From Actinomycetes bacterium (GTDB lineage: Bacteria; Actinomycetota; Actinomycetes; Propionibacteriales; Propionibacteriaceae), in the NCBI GenBank assembly GCA_023412435.1, contig JAEYNS010000070.1, positions 1 to 6,796 on the forward strand: a stretch of DNA of 6,796 bases. Direction: 5' to 3'. Below the pieces are notes generated by a model. It saw only the letters and a list, made by a program, of their open reading frames with translations, did no database searches and was not told the DNA's origin. How positions within the stretch are numbered: the stretch's first letter is position 1; each line of letters begins with the position of its first letter. Shown piece after piece: positions 1 to 5,666 of the stretch. The translations under genes were made by a program, and so were the position numbers.

Positions 1-348
1 CTGCTGCGCCGGCTCTCGGCGCGACAGGCCGACGGGTGGCGCGAGGCTCAGGCGCTGCTCGCCGCCGGGCACGCGCGGTGCGGACACGGCGCGACCACCT
101 TCGACCCACGGGTAGCGGTGGTGGACGCCGGCGCGCTGGTCGGGGCGGGGTTCGGCCTGCTGGCACGGGAACTGATCGAGGAGTACGGCGCCAGCCTCGG
201 CGAGACGCTCAACATCGTGCTGCGCGGAGAGCATGCGACGCTGGCCCCGTCCGACCACAGCAACGTCGCGCTGGAGACCCCGGCGCGCCGGGCGACGGTG
301 CTGTCCGGACTGTCCCAGGCCCGGATGGGCGCCCACTGGTTCGAGTGA
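1..348 (+). CDS. 3' end of an unrecognised gene (partial, 115 residues visible)
   Basis: The frame is open from the first base and ends at TGA 346-348, so the start lies outside the window and only the last 115 residues are seen. Third codon positions are almost all G or C, as in the neighbouring real genes, which supports this frame over the overlapping ones on both strands. I do not recognise the family. The visible part begins with a charged, Arg/Ala-rich helical stretch, has a Cys-Gly-His-Gly at about residues 27-30, then a small-residue hydrophobic segment (about 39-54, AVVDAGALVGAGFGLL) followed by an acidic helix, and ends in ARMGAHWFE. The hydrophobic segment is too rich in Gly and Ala to call a membrane helix. 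There is no signal for secretion because the N-terminus is missing. It converges on metG, so it is not part of its operon. Confidence 0.6.
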   Translation: MLRRLSARQADGWREAQALLAAGHARCGHGATTFDPRVAVVDAGALVGAGFGLLARELIEEYGASLGETLNIVLRGEHATLAPSDHSNVALETPARRATVLSGLSQARMGAHWFE

Positions 349-416
349 GCCCGGGGCCGCGGCGCCGGTGACGAGCACGCCGTCTTCGCCTCCCGCGGGA
401 GCGCCTGTGCGCGCTG

Positions 417-442
417 CCGTCCCCGCACGCGGGGGTCGACGG
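417..442 (+). terminator. Possible terminator hairpin downstream of the partial gene
   Basis: CCGTC (417-421) can pair with GACGG (438-442), and CCCGC (422-426) with GCGGG (429-433), leaving a two-base loop and a four-base bulge on the 3' side. It lies about 70 nt after the TGA of the partial plus-strand gene. A separate perfect 12-bp palindrome, CTCCCGCGGGAG, sits just upstream at 390-401. No T-run follows, as is common for actinobacterial terminators, so the call rests only on base pairing and position. In DNA this GC-rich, chance inverted repeats are frequent. Confidence 0.3.
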
Positions 443-509
443 GCAGGTGGTGGTGGCGGTCGCTACGAGTTCGGGCCTATGGAGGCTCCACCCGACCCGA
501 TAACCCCCA

Positions 510-540
510 GCTCGCAGCGAGCGTGACGGGACGCCGTCAC
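510..540 (-). terminator. Two adjacent hairpins over the metG stop codon, likely metG terminator
   Basis: Two perfect inverted repeats lie side by side. One is GTGACGG (523-529), loop GACG, CCGTCAC (534-540), which includes the metG stop codon at 537-539. The other is GCTCGC (510-515), one centre base, GCGAGC (517-522). Read on the minus strand they come exactly at and after the end of metG. No U-tract follows. Position between convergent genes fits termination, possibly in both directions. Confidence 0.4.
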
Positions 541-2321
541 TCGATGGGAGCCCAGGCCGGCCCCGTGCTGGCGAGGGTCTCGTCGAGCTTGGCGAAGACC
601 GGCACGGGCTTGGCCAGCGGCGTGCCCACGGCGATCGGGCGGGACTCCCACCGGGCCTGCTGGAGGGTGTAGTCGCCGCGCAGCACGGGGTAGCCGGGCG
701 CGCCGTCCTCCTCGACCTCGACGAGCTCGGGCTGGGCGGCCCACACCCCGGTGCCGCCGAGCGCCTCGAAGACCTTCTGGGCGGCGTGCGGCAGCAGCGG
801 GGTGAGCAGGGTGTTGCAGTCCTGCACCACCTGCAGCGCCACATGCAGCACGGTGTCGCGCCGCGCCGGGTCGTCCTTGAGCTTCCACGGCTCCTGGTCG
901 GAGATGTACTTGTTGGCCAGCCCGACGATCCGCATCGCCTCGCTGGTCGCCGCCTTGAACTTGCAGCGGCCCCACAGGTCGCCAACGGTGTCGAACGCGG
1001 CCCGGGAGGCCGCCAGCAGATCGGTGTCGGCCTCGGTGAGCTGGCCGGCGGCCGGGATCGCCCCCACATTCTTGTGGGCCATCGAGATCGACCGGTTGAC
1101 CAGGTTGCCCCATTCGTTGGCGAGCTCGTAGTTGGTGCGCCGGACGAACTCCTCCCAGGTGAAGTCGGAGTCCTGGTTCTCCGGGCCCGCCACGGCGATG
1201 AAGTAGCGCAACGCGTCCGGGCCGAACTCGGCCAGGAAGTCGCGGACGTAGATGACATGACCGCGCGAGGAGGCGAGCTTGGAGCCCGACATGGTGAGGA
1301 ACTCGGAGCTGACGATCTCGGTCGGCAGGTCCAGCGGCCCGAAAGTGCTCGGGGACCCGCCCTTGTCGCCCTGACCGTTGACGCCGAGCAGGATGCCGGG
1401 CCAGATCACCGAGTGGAAGGTGATGTTGTCCTTGCCCATGAAGTAGTACGAGCGCGCCTCGTCGTTCTGCCACCAGGTGCGCCAGGCGTCGGGGTTGCCT
1501 GACCGCTTCGCCCATTCGATGGAGGCCGACAGGTAGCCGATCACCGCGTCGAACCAGACGTAGATCCGCTTCATGGCGGCGTCCTCCCACTCCGGGAGCG
1601 GGATCGGGACCCCCCAGTCGAGGTCGCGGGTGATCGCACGCGGGCGCAGCTCCTTCAGCAGGTTCTCGCTGAACCGAAGCACGTTCGGCCGCCAGTCGAC
1701 GCGGGTCTCCAGCCACTCCCCCAGCGCGCCGGACAGGGCGGGCAGGTCGAGGAAGAAGTGCTCGGTCTCGATGAACTGCGGCACCTCGCCGTTGATCCGG
1801 CTGCGCGGGTTCTTCAGGTCGAGCGGGTCGAGTTGGCGGCCACAGTTGTCGCACTGGTCGCCGCGGGCGCCGTCGTAGCCACAGATCGGGCAGGTGCCCT
1901 CGATGTAGCGGTCGGGCAGCGTCCGTCCGGTGGAGGGGGAGATGGCACCCATCTGCTTCTCGGCGACCAGGTAGCCGTTGCGGTGCAGGGTGCGGAACAT
2001 CTCCTGCACCACCGCGCGGTGGTTCAGCGTGGTGGTGCGGGTGTACAGGTCGTAGCAGCAGCCGAGGCCCTGCAGGTCCTCGGCGATGATCCGGTGGTAC
2101 TTGTCGGCGGTCTCGCGGGGGGTGAGGCCCTCCTTCTCCGCCTGCACCTGGATCGCCGTGCCGTGCTCGTCGGTGCCGGAGACCATCAGGACGTCGTGGC
2201 CAGCCATCCTCATGTACCGGGAGAAGACATCCGAGGGGACACCGAAACCGGACACGTGACCGATGTGCCGCGGCCCGTTGGCGTAGGGCCAGGCGACCGC
2301 GGTCAGGATGGAGGACGTCAT
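537..2321 (-). CDS. metG: Methionyl-tRNA synthetase (class Ia aminoacyl-tRNA synthetase)
   Basis: This cytoplasmic enzyme charges tRNA-Met with methionine using ATP, for both initiation and elongation. The 594-residue protein starts [15 protein letters not shown] after Met and carries HIGH at residues 19-22, GTDEHG at 49-54, and the zinc knuckle C144, C147, C157, C160 (CX2C-X9-CX2C) of the E. coli-type subgroup. Further landmarks are the [11 protein letters not shown] segment at about 231-241, [10 protein letters not shown] at about 254-263, the KMSKS-loop equivalent KLASS at 348-352, and the helical anticodon-binding domain (about 390-560) with WGNLVNR near 404-410 and [10 protein letters not shown] at 470-479. 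The C-terminal EMAP/Trbp111-like tRNA-binding domain of the 676-residue E. coli enzyme is absent. ATG 2321 is chosen because the family N-terminus begins there. An ATG 14 codons upstream would add a non-conserved extension. The gene seems to be transcribed alone, divergent from the phosphate transporter. Confidence 0.97.
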   Translation of the reverse strand: MTSSILTAVAWPYANGPRHIGHVSGFGVPSDVFSRYMRMAGHDVLMVSGTDEHGTAIQVQAEKEGLTPRETADKYHRIIAEDLQGLGCCYDLYTRTTTLNHRAVVQEMFRTLHRNGYLVAEKQMGAISPSTGRTLPDRYIEGTCPICGYDGARGDQCDNCGRQLDPLDLKNPRSRINGEVPQFIETEHFFLDLPALSGALGEWLETRVDWRPNVLRFSENLLKELRPRAITRDLDWGVPIPLPEWEDAAMKRIYVWFDAVIGYLSASIEWAKRSGNPDAWRTWWQNDEARSYYFMGKDNITFHSVIWPGILLGVNGQGDKGGSPSTFGPLDLPTEIVSSEFLTMSGSKLASSRGHVIYVRDFLAEFGPDALRYFIAVAGPENQDSDFTWEEFVRRTNYELANEWGNLVNRSISMAHKNVGAIPAAGQLTEADTDLLAASRAAFDTVGDLWGRCKFKAATSEAMRIVGLANKYISDQEPWKLKDDPARRDTVLHVALQVVQDCNTLLTPLLPHAAQKVFEALGGTGVWAAQPELVEVEEDGAPGYPVLRGDYTLQQARWESRPIAVGTPLAKPVPVFAKLDETLASTGPAWAPIE

Positions 2322-2334
2322 AGCGCGGATCCTA
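2322..2334 (-). promoter_or_regulatory. Candidate -10 element of a leaderless metG promoter (or weak RBS)
   Basis: On the minus strand TAGGAT (2334-2329) matches the TAnnnT -10 pattern and lies 7 nt before the A of the metG ATG at 2321. Transcription would then start at or beside the start codon. No good -35 hexamer is seen 16-19 nt further upstream. The same bases contain AGGA 8 nt before the ATG, which could instead act as a weak Shine-Dalgarno site. Sequence alone cannot separate the two readings. Confidence 0.4.
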
Positions 2335-2449
2335 TCGGTCGCGGGAGGAGCCCAGCGCAGCACCGGTCGGGGCCGGCGGTCATGGCCGCGGCAAGGGCAG
2401 AAAGTGAGCGGTGCTCTCCCACCACGGCGCCCGGGGCAGATGGCACGTC

Positions 2450-2489
2450 GGTGAACACGGTCCCCCGCCGAGGTCGCCGACCGGTGACC
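2450..2489 (-). promoter_or_regulatory. PHO-box-like heptamers in 11-nt phase upstream of pit
   Basis: On the minus strand the heptamer GTTCACC occurs perfectly at 2456-2450, with GGTCACC (6 of 7) at 2489-2483 and GGCGACC (4 of 7) at 2478-2472. Their starts are 11 and 22 nt apart, in register with an 11-nt repeat. The fourth register position (2461-2467) does not match. Streptomyces PhoP and mycobacterial RegX3 bind direct repeats of GTTCACC-like units spaced 11 nt, and they control phosphate uptake. Position just upstream of the pit -35 candidate fits, but the repeat is degenerate and the match may be chance. Confidence 0.3.
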
Positions 2490-2494
2490 GGGAG

Positions 2495-2525
2495 TTTACG
2501 TAGATCGGGCTCTGACCCCTACCAT
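2495..2525 (+). promoter_or_regulatory. Candidate pit promoter giving a leaderless mRNA
   Basis: TTTACG (2495-2500) matches TTGACA at 4 of 6 positions, and TACCAT (2520-2525) fits the TAnnnT -10 pattern. The spacer is 19 nt, slightly long. The T of the -10 is followed by 7 nt and then the G of GTG 2533, so transcription could begin on the start codon. No Shine-Dalgarno sequence precedes either GTG 2533 or ATG 2524. Confidence 0.4.
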
Positions 2526-2532
2526 GAGAAGC

Positions 2533-3765
2533 GTGACCCCTGAGTTTCTACTCTTGGCGCTCGTCGTCGTGACGGCCCTGGCATTCGATTTCACCAATGG
2601 CTTCCACGACACCGCGAACGCCATGGCCACCTCGATCGCCACCAAGGCGCTGACCCCGAAGGCTGCAGTCACCCTCTGCGCGATCCTCAACCTGGTCGGC
2701 GCCTTCCTCTCGGTCGAGGTGGCGATCACCGTCACCAACGCGGTGATCCGGCTGCAGAACCCGGACGGCACGCCGATCCCCGAGGTGATGGGCGACGGCG
2801 GTGGCGCGCTGCTCCTGATCTTGATGGCGGGCCTGGCCGGGGCGATCATCTGGAACATCCTGACCTGGCTGTGGGGGCTGCCGTCCAGCTCCTCCCACGC
2901 GCTGTTCGGCGGCCTGATCGGCGCCACCATCGCCGGTCTGGGCGTCGAGGGGGTGAAGTGGATCGGCGACGGCTACAAGCTGGACGGTGTGGTCGGAAAG
3001 GTAGTGCTTCCCGGACTGATCTCGCCGGCGATCGCGATCGTCGTGGCGATGGTGGGCACCCGGCTGGTGTTCAAGATCACCGAGGGGGTCAACCGCCGCT
3101 ACCAGGAGGCGGGCTTCCGCTGGGGCCAGATCGGCACCGCGTCCCTGCTCTCCCTGTCCCACGGCACCAACGACGCCCAGAAGACGATGGGCGTGATCAC
3201 CCTCGGCCTGCTGGCGACCGGCACCTGGACCGATACCCACCAGATCCCGTTCTGGGTGAAGGTGGCCTGCGCGGTCGCCATCGCGGCCGGCACCTACCTG
3301 GGCGGCTGGCGGATCATCCGCACCATGGGCAAGGGCCTGATCGAGATCTCGGCGCCGCAGGGAATGGCGGCCGAGAGCTCGTCCGCCGCTGTGATCCTGA
3401 CCTCCAGCCAGCTCGGCTTCCCGCTGTCCACCACCCACGTCGCGACCGGCTCCATCCTGGGATCCGGCCTGGGCCGCAAGGGCGCCGAGGTGCGCTGGGG
3501 CGTCGCCGCACGGATGGGCCTGGCATGGCTCACCACGCTGCCGGCCGCCGCCCTGGTCGGAGCCGTGATGTGGTTGATCGGGCACCTGGTCGGCGGGGTC
3601 GCCGGCCCGGTGGTGATCGCGGTCCTGATGGTCGGGGCCTGGCTGTGGATGTGGCTGCACTCCAAGCGTGATCCGATCGGCCACCACAACGTCAACGACG
3701 AGTGGGACTCGGCCTCGCAGGCGGACTCCGACGCCGCCCCGATCTCGGAGGTGGTGGCGCGATGA
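2533..3765 (+). CDS. pit: PiT-family inorganic phosphate transporter
   Basis: This inner-membrane permease takes up inorganic phosphate, in this family by symport with protons or as a neutral metal-phosphate complex. It has the duplicated PiT signature: FTNGFHDTANAMAT at residues 20-33 in the first half and LSHGTNDAQKTMG at 208-220 in the second, each followed by a Ser/His-rich helix, SSSSHALFGG (118-127) and FPLSTTHVATGSILGSG (296-312). About ten hydrophobic segments span residues 5-375, with a hydrophilic acidic tail (378-410) likely to be cytoplasmic. I choose GTG 2533 (410 residues) because a -10-like TACCAT ends 7 nt before it and the protein then starts close to the first membrane helix. 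ATG 2524 would add three residues and has no ribosome site. The stop overlaps the next gene by ATGA. No DUF47/PhoU-like partner gene, which often accompanies Pit in bacteria, is adjacent. Confidence 0.95.
   Translation: MTPEFLLLALVVVTALAFDFTNGFHDTANAMATSIATKALTPKAAVTLCAILNLVGAFLSVEVAITVTNAVIRLQNPDGTPIPEVMGDGGGALLLILMAGLAGAIIWNILTWLWGLPSSSSHALFGGLIGATIAGLGVEGVKWIGDGYKLDGVVGKVVLPGLISPAIAIVVAMVGTRLVFKITEGVNRRYQEAGFRWGQIGTASLLSLSHGTNDAQKTMGVITLGLLATGTWTDTHQIPFWVKVACAVAIAAGTYLGGWRIIRTMGKGLIEISAPQGMAAESSSAAVILTSSQLGFPLSTTHVATGSILGSGLGRKGAEVRWGVAARMGLAWLTTLPAAALVGAVMWLIGHLVGGVAGPVVIAVLMVGAWLWMWLHSKRDPIGHHNVNDEWDSASQADSDAAPISEVVAR
3747..3754 (+). promoter_or_regulatory. Ribosome binding site of the small membrane protein, inside pit
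   Basis: GGAGGTGG lies inside the last codons of pit, 7 nt (10 nt from the GGAGG core) before ATG 3762. It supports that start and suggests translation is coupled with pit through the ATGA overlap. Confidence 0.6.
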
Positions 3766-4073
3766 GCCAGGTGATAGCGGCCCTGGACGCTGCGTGGCGG
3801 ATCCTCGTCATCGGTCTCCTGCTGGGCGCGGCCCTACCGGCCCTGTTCTCGTTCGGCGTGCGCGCCATGGCCTGGGGCGTCGGCGGCGACGCCGAGGTCC
3901 ACGACGAGGGCGTCATGCCGACCCCGCACCCGGTGGGGCGCTGGATCGGGATAGCCATCTTCGGGCTCGTCGTCCTGGTGGTGCTGCTGGGCCTCAGCTA
4001 CATCGTCGCCCACGGGCTGGGCTACGACCTCAGCTTCCAGGGCATGCTGCCGGTGCTCGTCCCCCGGGGCTGA
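3762..4073 (+). CDS. Small two-helix membrane protein encoded with Pit
   Basis: This 103-residue protein has no function I recognise. It has two clear hydrophobic segments, about residues 12-33 and 61-84, separated by a short hydrophilic loop with acidic residues and a Pro/His cluster (GDAEVHDEG, then MPTPHP at 52-57). No signal-peptidase site is evident, and the first segment is more likely a membrane anchor. Its ATG overlaps the pit stop codon (ATGA), with a GGAGGTGG ribosome site inside pit, so the two are almost certainly co-transcribed and translationally coupled. By context it could be a Pit accessory or stability subunit. This is an inference from position, not from a known domain. GC-rich third positions and the tight overlap argue that it is a real gene and not a chance frame. 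Similar small membrane proteins after pit in other actinobacteria would be expected if the link is functional. Confidence 0.85.
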   Translation: MSQVIAALDAAWRILVIGLLLGAALPALFSFGVRAMAWGVGGDAEVHDEGVMPTPHPVGRWIGIAIFGLVVLVVLLGLSYIVAHGLGYDLSFQGMLPVLVPRG

Positions 4074-4100
4074 CCGGCTCCGTCCCCCGCCGTCGCCCGC

Positions 4101-4162
4101 AAACCGGTTACTGATCGCGGGCCGAGGGCAATATTCCTCGCGTCAGCGATATCTACCGGTTT
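4101..4162. terminator. Interrupted inverted repeat between convergent genes, possible bidirectional terminator
   Basis: AAACCGGT (4101-4108) is matched by ACCGGTTT (4155-4162), and inside it ATCGC (4114-4118) is matched by GCGAT (4146-4150), with small unpaired patches between. An alternative inner stem pairs CTGA-t-CGCG (4111-4119) with CGCGTCAG (4139-4146). The gap between the small membrane protein and add (4074-4187) holds this repeat, a locally AT-richer patch (AATATT, GATATC) and no gene. The 3' arm is followed by only one more T, so an intrinsic U-tract is weak. The two ACCGGT cores could instead be protein sites. Confidence 0.4.
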
Positions 4163-4187
4163 TCGGGAGACCACCACGCGGGCGGGG

Positions 4188-5246
4188 TCACACGCTGACC
4201 CTGGCGAAGCCGTCCTTGACCCGCTCGATCAACGCCAGCCGCTGGTCGAACGGCAGGAAGGCGCTCTTCGCCGCGTTCACGCAGAACCGCTGCAGGTCGG
4301 CGAGCTCGTAGCCGAAGGCCTCGCTCAGCAGGGCGAACTCCCGGCTGAGGGTGGTCCGGCTCATCAAGCGGTTGTCACAGCTCACCGTGACCCGGAACTG
4401 CAGCCGGGCCAGCAGCCCGAAGGGGTGCTCGGCGATGGAGTCGCAGATCCCGGTCTGCAGGTTGGACGACGGGCACAGCTCCAGCGGGATCCGGCGGTTG
4501 CGCACGTAGTTCGCCAGTTCCCCCAGGGTGCCATCGGGTGCGATGTCTTCGGCCAGCCGCACCCCGTGCCCGAGCCGGGACGCGCCGCACAGCTGCACCG
4601 CCTCCCAGATCGAGGGCAGGCCGAACGCCTCGCCGGCGTGGATCGTGAACTCGACGTTGTGCCGCTTGAGGTAGTCGAAGGCGGCCGCGAACCGGCTGGG
4701 CGGGTAGCCGTCCTCTGCACCGGCGATGTCGAAGCCGCAGACCGAGTCGTGCCGGTAGGCCACCGCCAGCTCGGCGATCTGCGTGGTCGGCGCGCCGTGC
4801 CGCATCGACGTGAGGATCTGCTGGACGAGGACCGGACGCCCCTCGGCCCGCGACTGCGCCATCCCTTCGGCGAGGCCGTCCCTGACCGCCTCCACCGCCT
4901 CGGTGAGGGTCAGGCCGCGCTGCAGGTGCTGTTCGGGGGCCCAGCGGGCCTCGGCGTACACCACCCCGTCGGCCGCCTGGTCGAGGACGAACTCCCGCGC
5001 CACCCGCCGCAGCTGGTCGCCGGTCTGCATCACCGCGATGGTGTGGTCGAAGGTCTCCAGGTAGCGCACCAGCGACCCGGAGTTCGCCGCGGCGTAGAAC
5101 CACTCCCCCAGCGCCGCGGGGTCGGTGGTGGGCAGCGGGTGCCCCGCGACGGCGGCCTCCTCGACGATCGTGGCGGGACGCAGGCCGCCGTCGAGATGGT
5201 CGTGCAGGGCCACCTTCGGAAGCCGGCGCAGCACCTCGAGGTCCAT
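4188..5246 (-). CDS. add: Adenosine deaminase
   Basis: This cytoplasmic zinc enzyme hydrolyses adenosine and deoxyadenosine to inosine and deoxyinosine plus ammonia, in purine salvage. The 352-residue protein has the amidohydrolase-fold metal and catalytic set: HDHLDGG with H15 and H17, the GFDIAG segment (171-176), TIHAGE with H203 and catalytic E206, LGHGVRL with H227, LCPSSN (257-262), and SCDNRLMS with metal-ligand D291. The second acid of the classical DD pair is Asn292, and SC replaces the more usual NT before it. The length is normal. ATG 5246 is preferred because GAGG lies 5 nt upstream. GTG 5252 and GTG 5249 are in-frame alternatives adding two residues or one. The start is 7 nt after the cdd stop, whose TGA is part of the ribosome site, so the two genes are coupled. 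It is the last gene of the salvage operon here. Confidence 0.95.
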   Translation of the reverse strand: MDLEVLRRLPKVALHDHLDGGLRPATIVEEAAVAGHPLPTTDPAALGEWFYAAANSGSLVRYLETFDHTIAVMQTGDQLRRVAREFVLDQAADGVVYAEARWAPEQHLQRGLTLTEAVEAVRDGLAEGMAQSRAEGRPVLVQQILTSMRHGAPTTQIAELAVAYRHDSVCGFDIAGAEDGYPPSRFAAAFDYLKRHNVEFTIHAGEAFGLPSIWEAVQLCGASRLGHGVRLAEDIAPDGTLGELANYVRNRRIPLELCPSSNLQTGICDSIAEHPFGLLARLQFRVTVSCDNRLMSRTTLSREFALLSEAFGYELADLQRFCVNAAKSAFLPFDQRLALIERVKDGFARVSV

Positions 5247-5255
5247 CACCACCTC
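5247..5255 (-). promoter_or_regulatory. add ribosome binding site overlapping the cdd stop codon
   Basis: On the minus strand the cdd stop TGA (5256-5254) runs straight into GAGG (5255-5252), which is 5 nt before ATG 5246. The stop codon thus forms part of the ribosome site of add. A second G-rich stretch, AGGG (5261-5258), is 5 nt before GTG 5252 and is why that alternative start cannot be excluded. Confidence 0.55.
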
Positions 5256-5652
5256 AACCCTGCCTGAGGTGATCGAGGGCCTCAGGCCCGAAGGCCTGCG
5301 GGAGCAGCTCGGCCATCGTCTGCACCCCCAGCGGGGTGGCGACCTCGAGCGCGGCCCCGCCGTGCTCCCACAGGAGTTGCCGGCACCGGCCGCACGGAAG
5401 GATCACCTCGCCCAGCCCGTTGACGCAGACAACCGCCACGAGACGTCCGCCACCGCCGGCGACCAGCTCGCTGACCATCCCGCACTCGGCGCACAGCGCG
5501 ACGCCGTAGCCGGCGTTCTCCACGTTGCAGCCCGCCACCACCCGGCCGTCGTCGACCAGTCCGGCCGCGCCGACCGGGTAGTGCGAGTACGGCGCGTAGG
5601 CGCGGGCGGACAGGTCACGTGCCCGCTCGCGCAGCCCGTCCCAGTCGACCAT
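5254..5652 (-). CDS. cdd: Cytidine deaminase
   Basis: This small cytoplasmic zinc enzyme turns cytidine and deoxycytidine into uridine and deoxyuridine, in pyrimidine salvage. Its 132 residues match the homotetrameric class. The zinc ligands are C54 (in LCAECG), C87 and C90 (in [10 protein letters not shown]), with catalytic E56. The substrate-binding segment CNVENAGYG lies at 42-50, and the N-terminal [13 protein letters not shown] (18-30) is typical of the family. The CAEC version of the first motif is what I expect for actinobacterial enzymes. ATG 5652 has a perfect AGGAGG 7 nt upstream. The stop of the permease gene is 14 nt before the start, and add follows after 7 nt, so all three genes form one transcript. 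Its pairing with a nucleoside-type permease supports use of imported nucleosides. Confidence 0.97.
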   Translation of the reverse strand: MVDWDGLRERARDLSARAYAPYSHYPVGAAGLVDDGRVVAGCNVENAGYGVALCAECGMVSELVAGGGGRLVAVVCVNGLGEVILPCGRCRQLLWEHGGAALEVATPLGVQTMAELLPQAFGPEALDHLRQG

Positions 5653-5659
5653 GGTGGTT

Positions 5660-5665
5660 CCTCCT
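5660..5665 (-). promoter_or_regulatory. cdd ribosome binding site
   Basis: AGGAGG on the minus strand (5665-5660) is 7 nt before ATG 5652 and follows the permease stop TGA (5669-5667) by one base. This is the strongest Shine-Dalgarno sequence in the window. Confidence 0.8.
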
Positions 5666-5666
5666 G

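Larger units (their letters stand above)
2322..2532. promoter_or_regulatory. Divergent metG/pit intergenic region
   Basis: This 211-base gap lies between two genes that point away from each other, so it must hold a promoter for each. I see no gene and no tRNA in it. Visible elements are the metG -10 candidate at 2329-2334, an imperfect 14-bp palindrome GCGGTCATGGCCGC (2376-2389), GTTCACC-like heptamers between 2450 and 2489, two short perfect inverted repeats (GGTCGCCGACC 2472-2482 and CCGGTGACCGG 2481-2491), and the pit promoter candidate at 2495-2525. Confidence 0.6.

Noticed and set aside
786..1502. Plus-strand open frame antisense to metG (238 residues)
   Set aside because: It is fully antisense to conserved MetRS coding sequence, with biased composition and no motif or ribosome site that I could see.
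463..1854. Long minus-strand open frame inside metG (463 residues)
   Set aside because: It is in another frame of a well-identified gene, is extremely rich in Arg, Ala, Gly and Pro, and has no recognisable motif. Long shadow frames are normal in DNA this GC-rich.
2321..2363. Extended metG start at an ATG 14 codons upstream
   Set aside because: The extra residues ([13 protein letters not shown]) are not part of the MetRS family, and they would overlap the promoter candidate.
2376..2389. Imperfect 14-bp palindrome GCGGTCATGGCCGC in the metG/pit gap
   Set aside because: It has one mismatch in a GC-rich dyad. It is too weak and too common in such DNA to call an operator alone, so it is only mentioned within the intergenic entry.
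2322..2532. T-box or other riboswitch ahead of metG, or a tRNA gene in the gap
   Set aside because: No T-box sequence, no SAM-riboswitch-like core and no tRNA cloverleaf was seen, and the likely transcription start is at the start codon, leaving no leader.
1758..2543. Plus-strand open frame running from within metG across the intergenic gap into pit
   Set aside because: It overlaps the conserved N-terminal half of MetRS and the promoter region, and its sequence is low-complexity Gly, Val, Ala and Arg.
2548..3687. Minus-strand open frame antisense to pit (379 residues)
   Set aside because: The composition is typical of a shadow (His, Gly, Arg, Asp, Gln rich) and the opposite strand encodes all PiT signature motifs.
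4425..5267. Plus-strand open frame antisense to add (280 residues)
   Set aside because: The add frame carries every expected metal and catalytic residue, and the antisense frame shows no domain.
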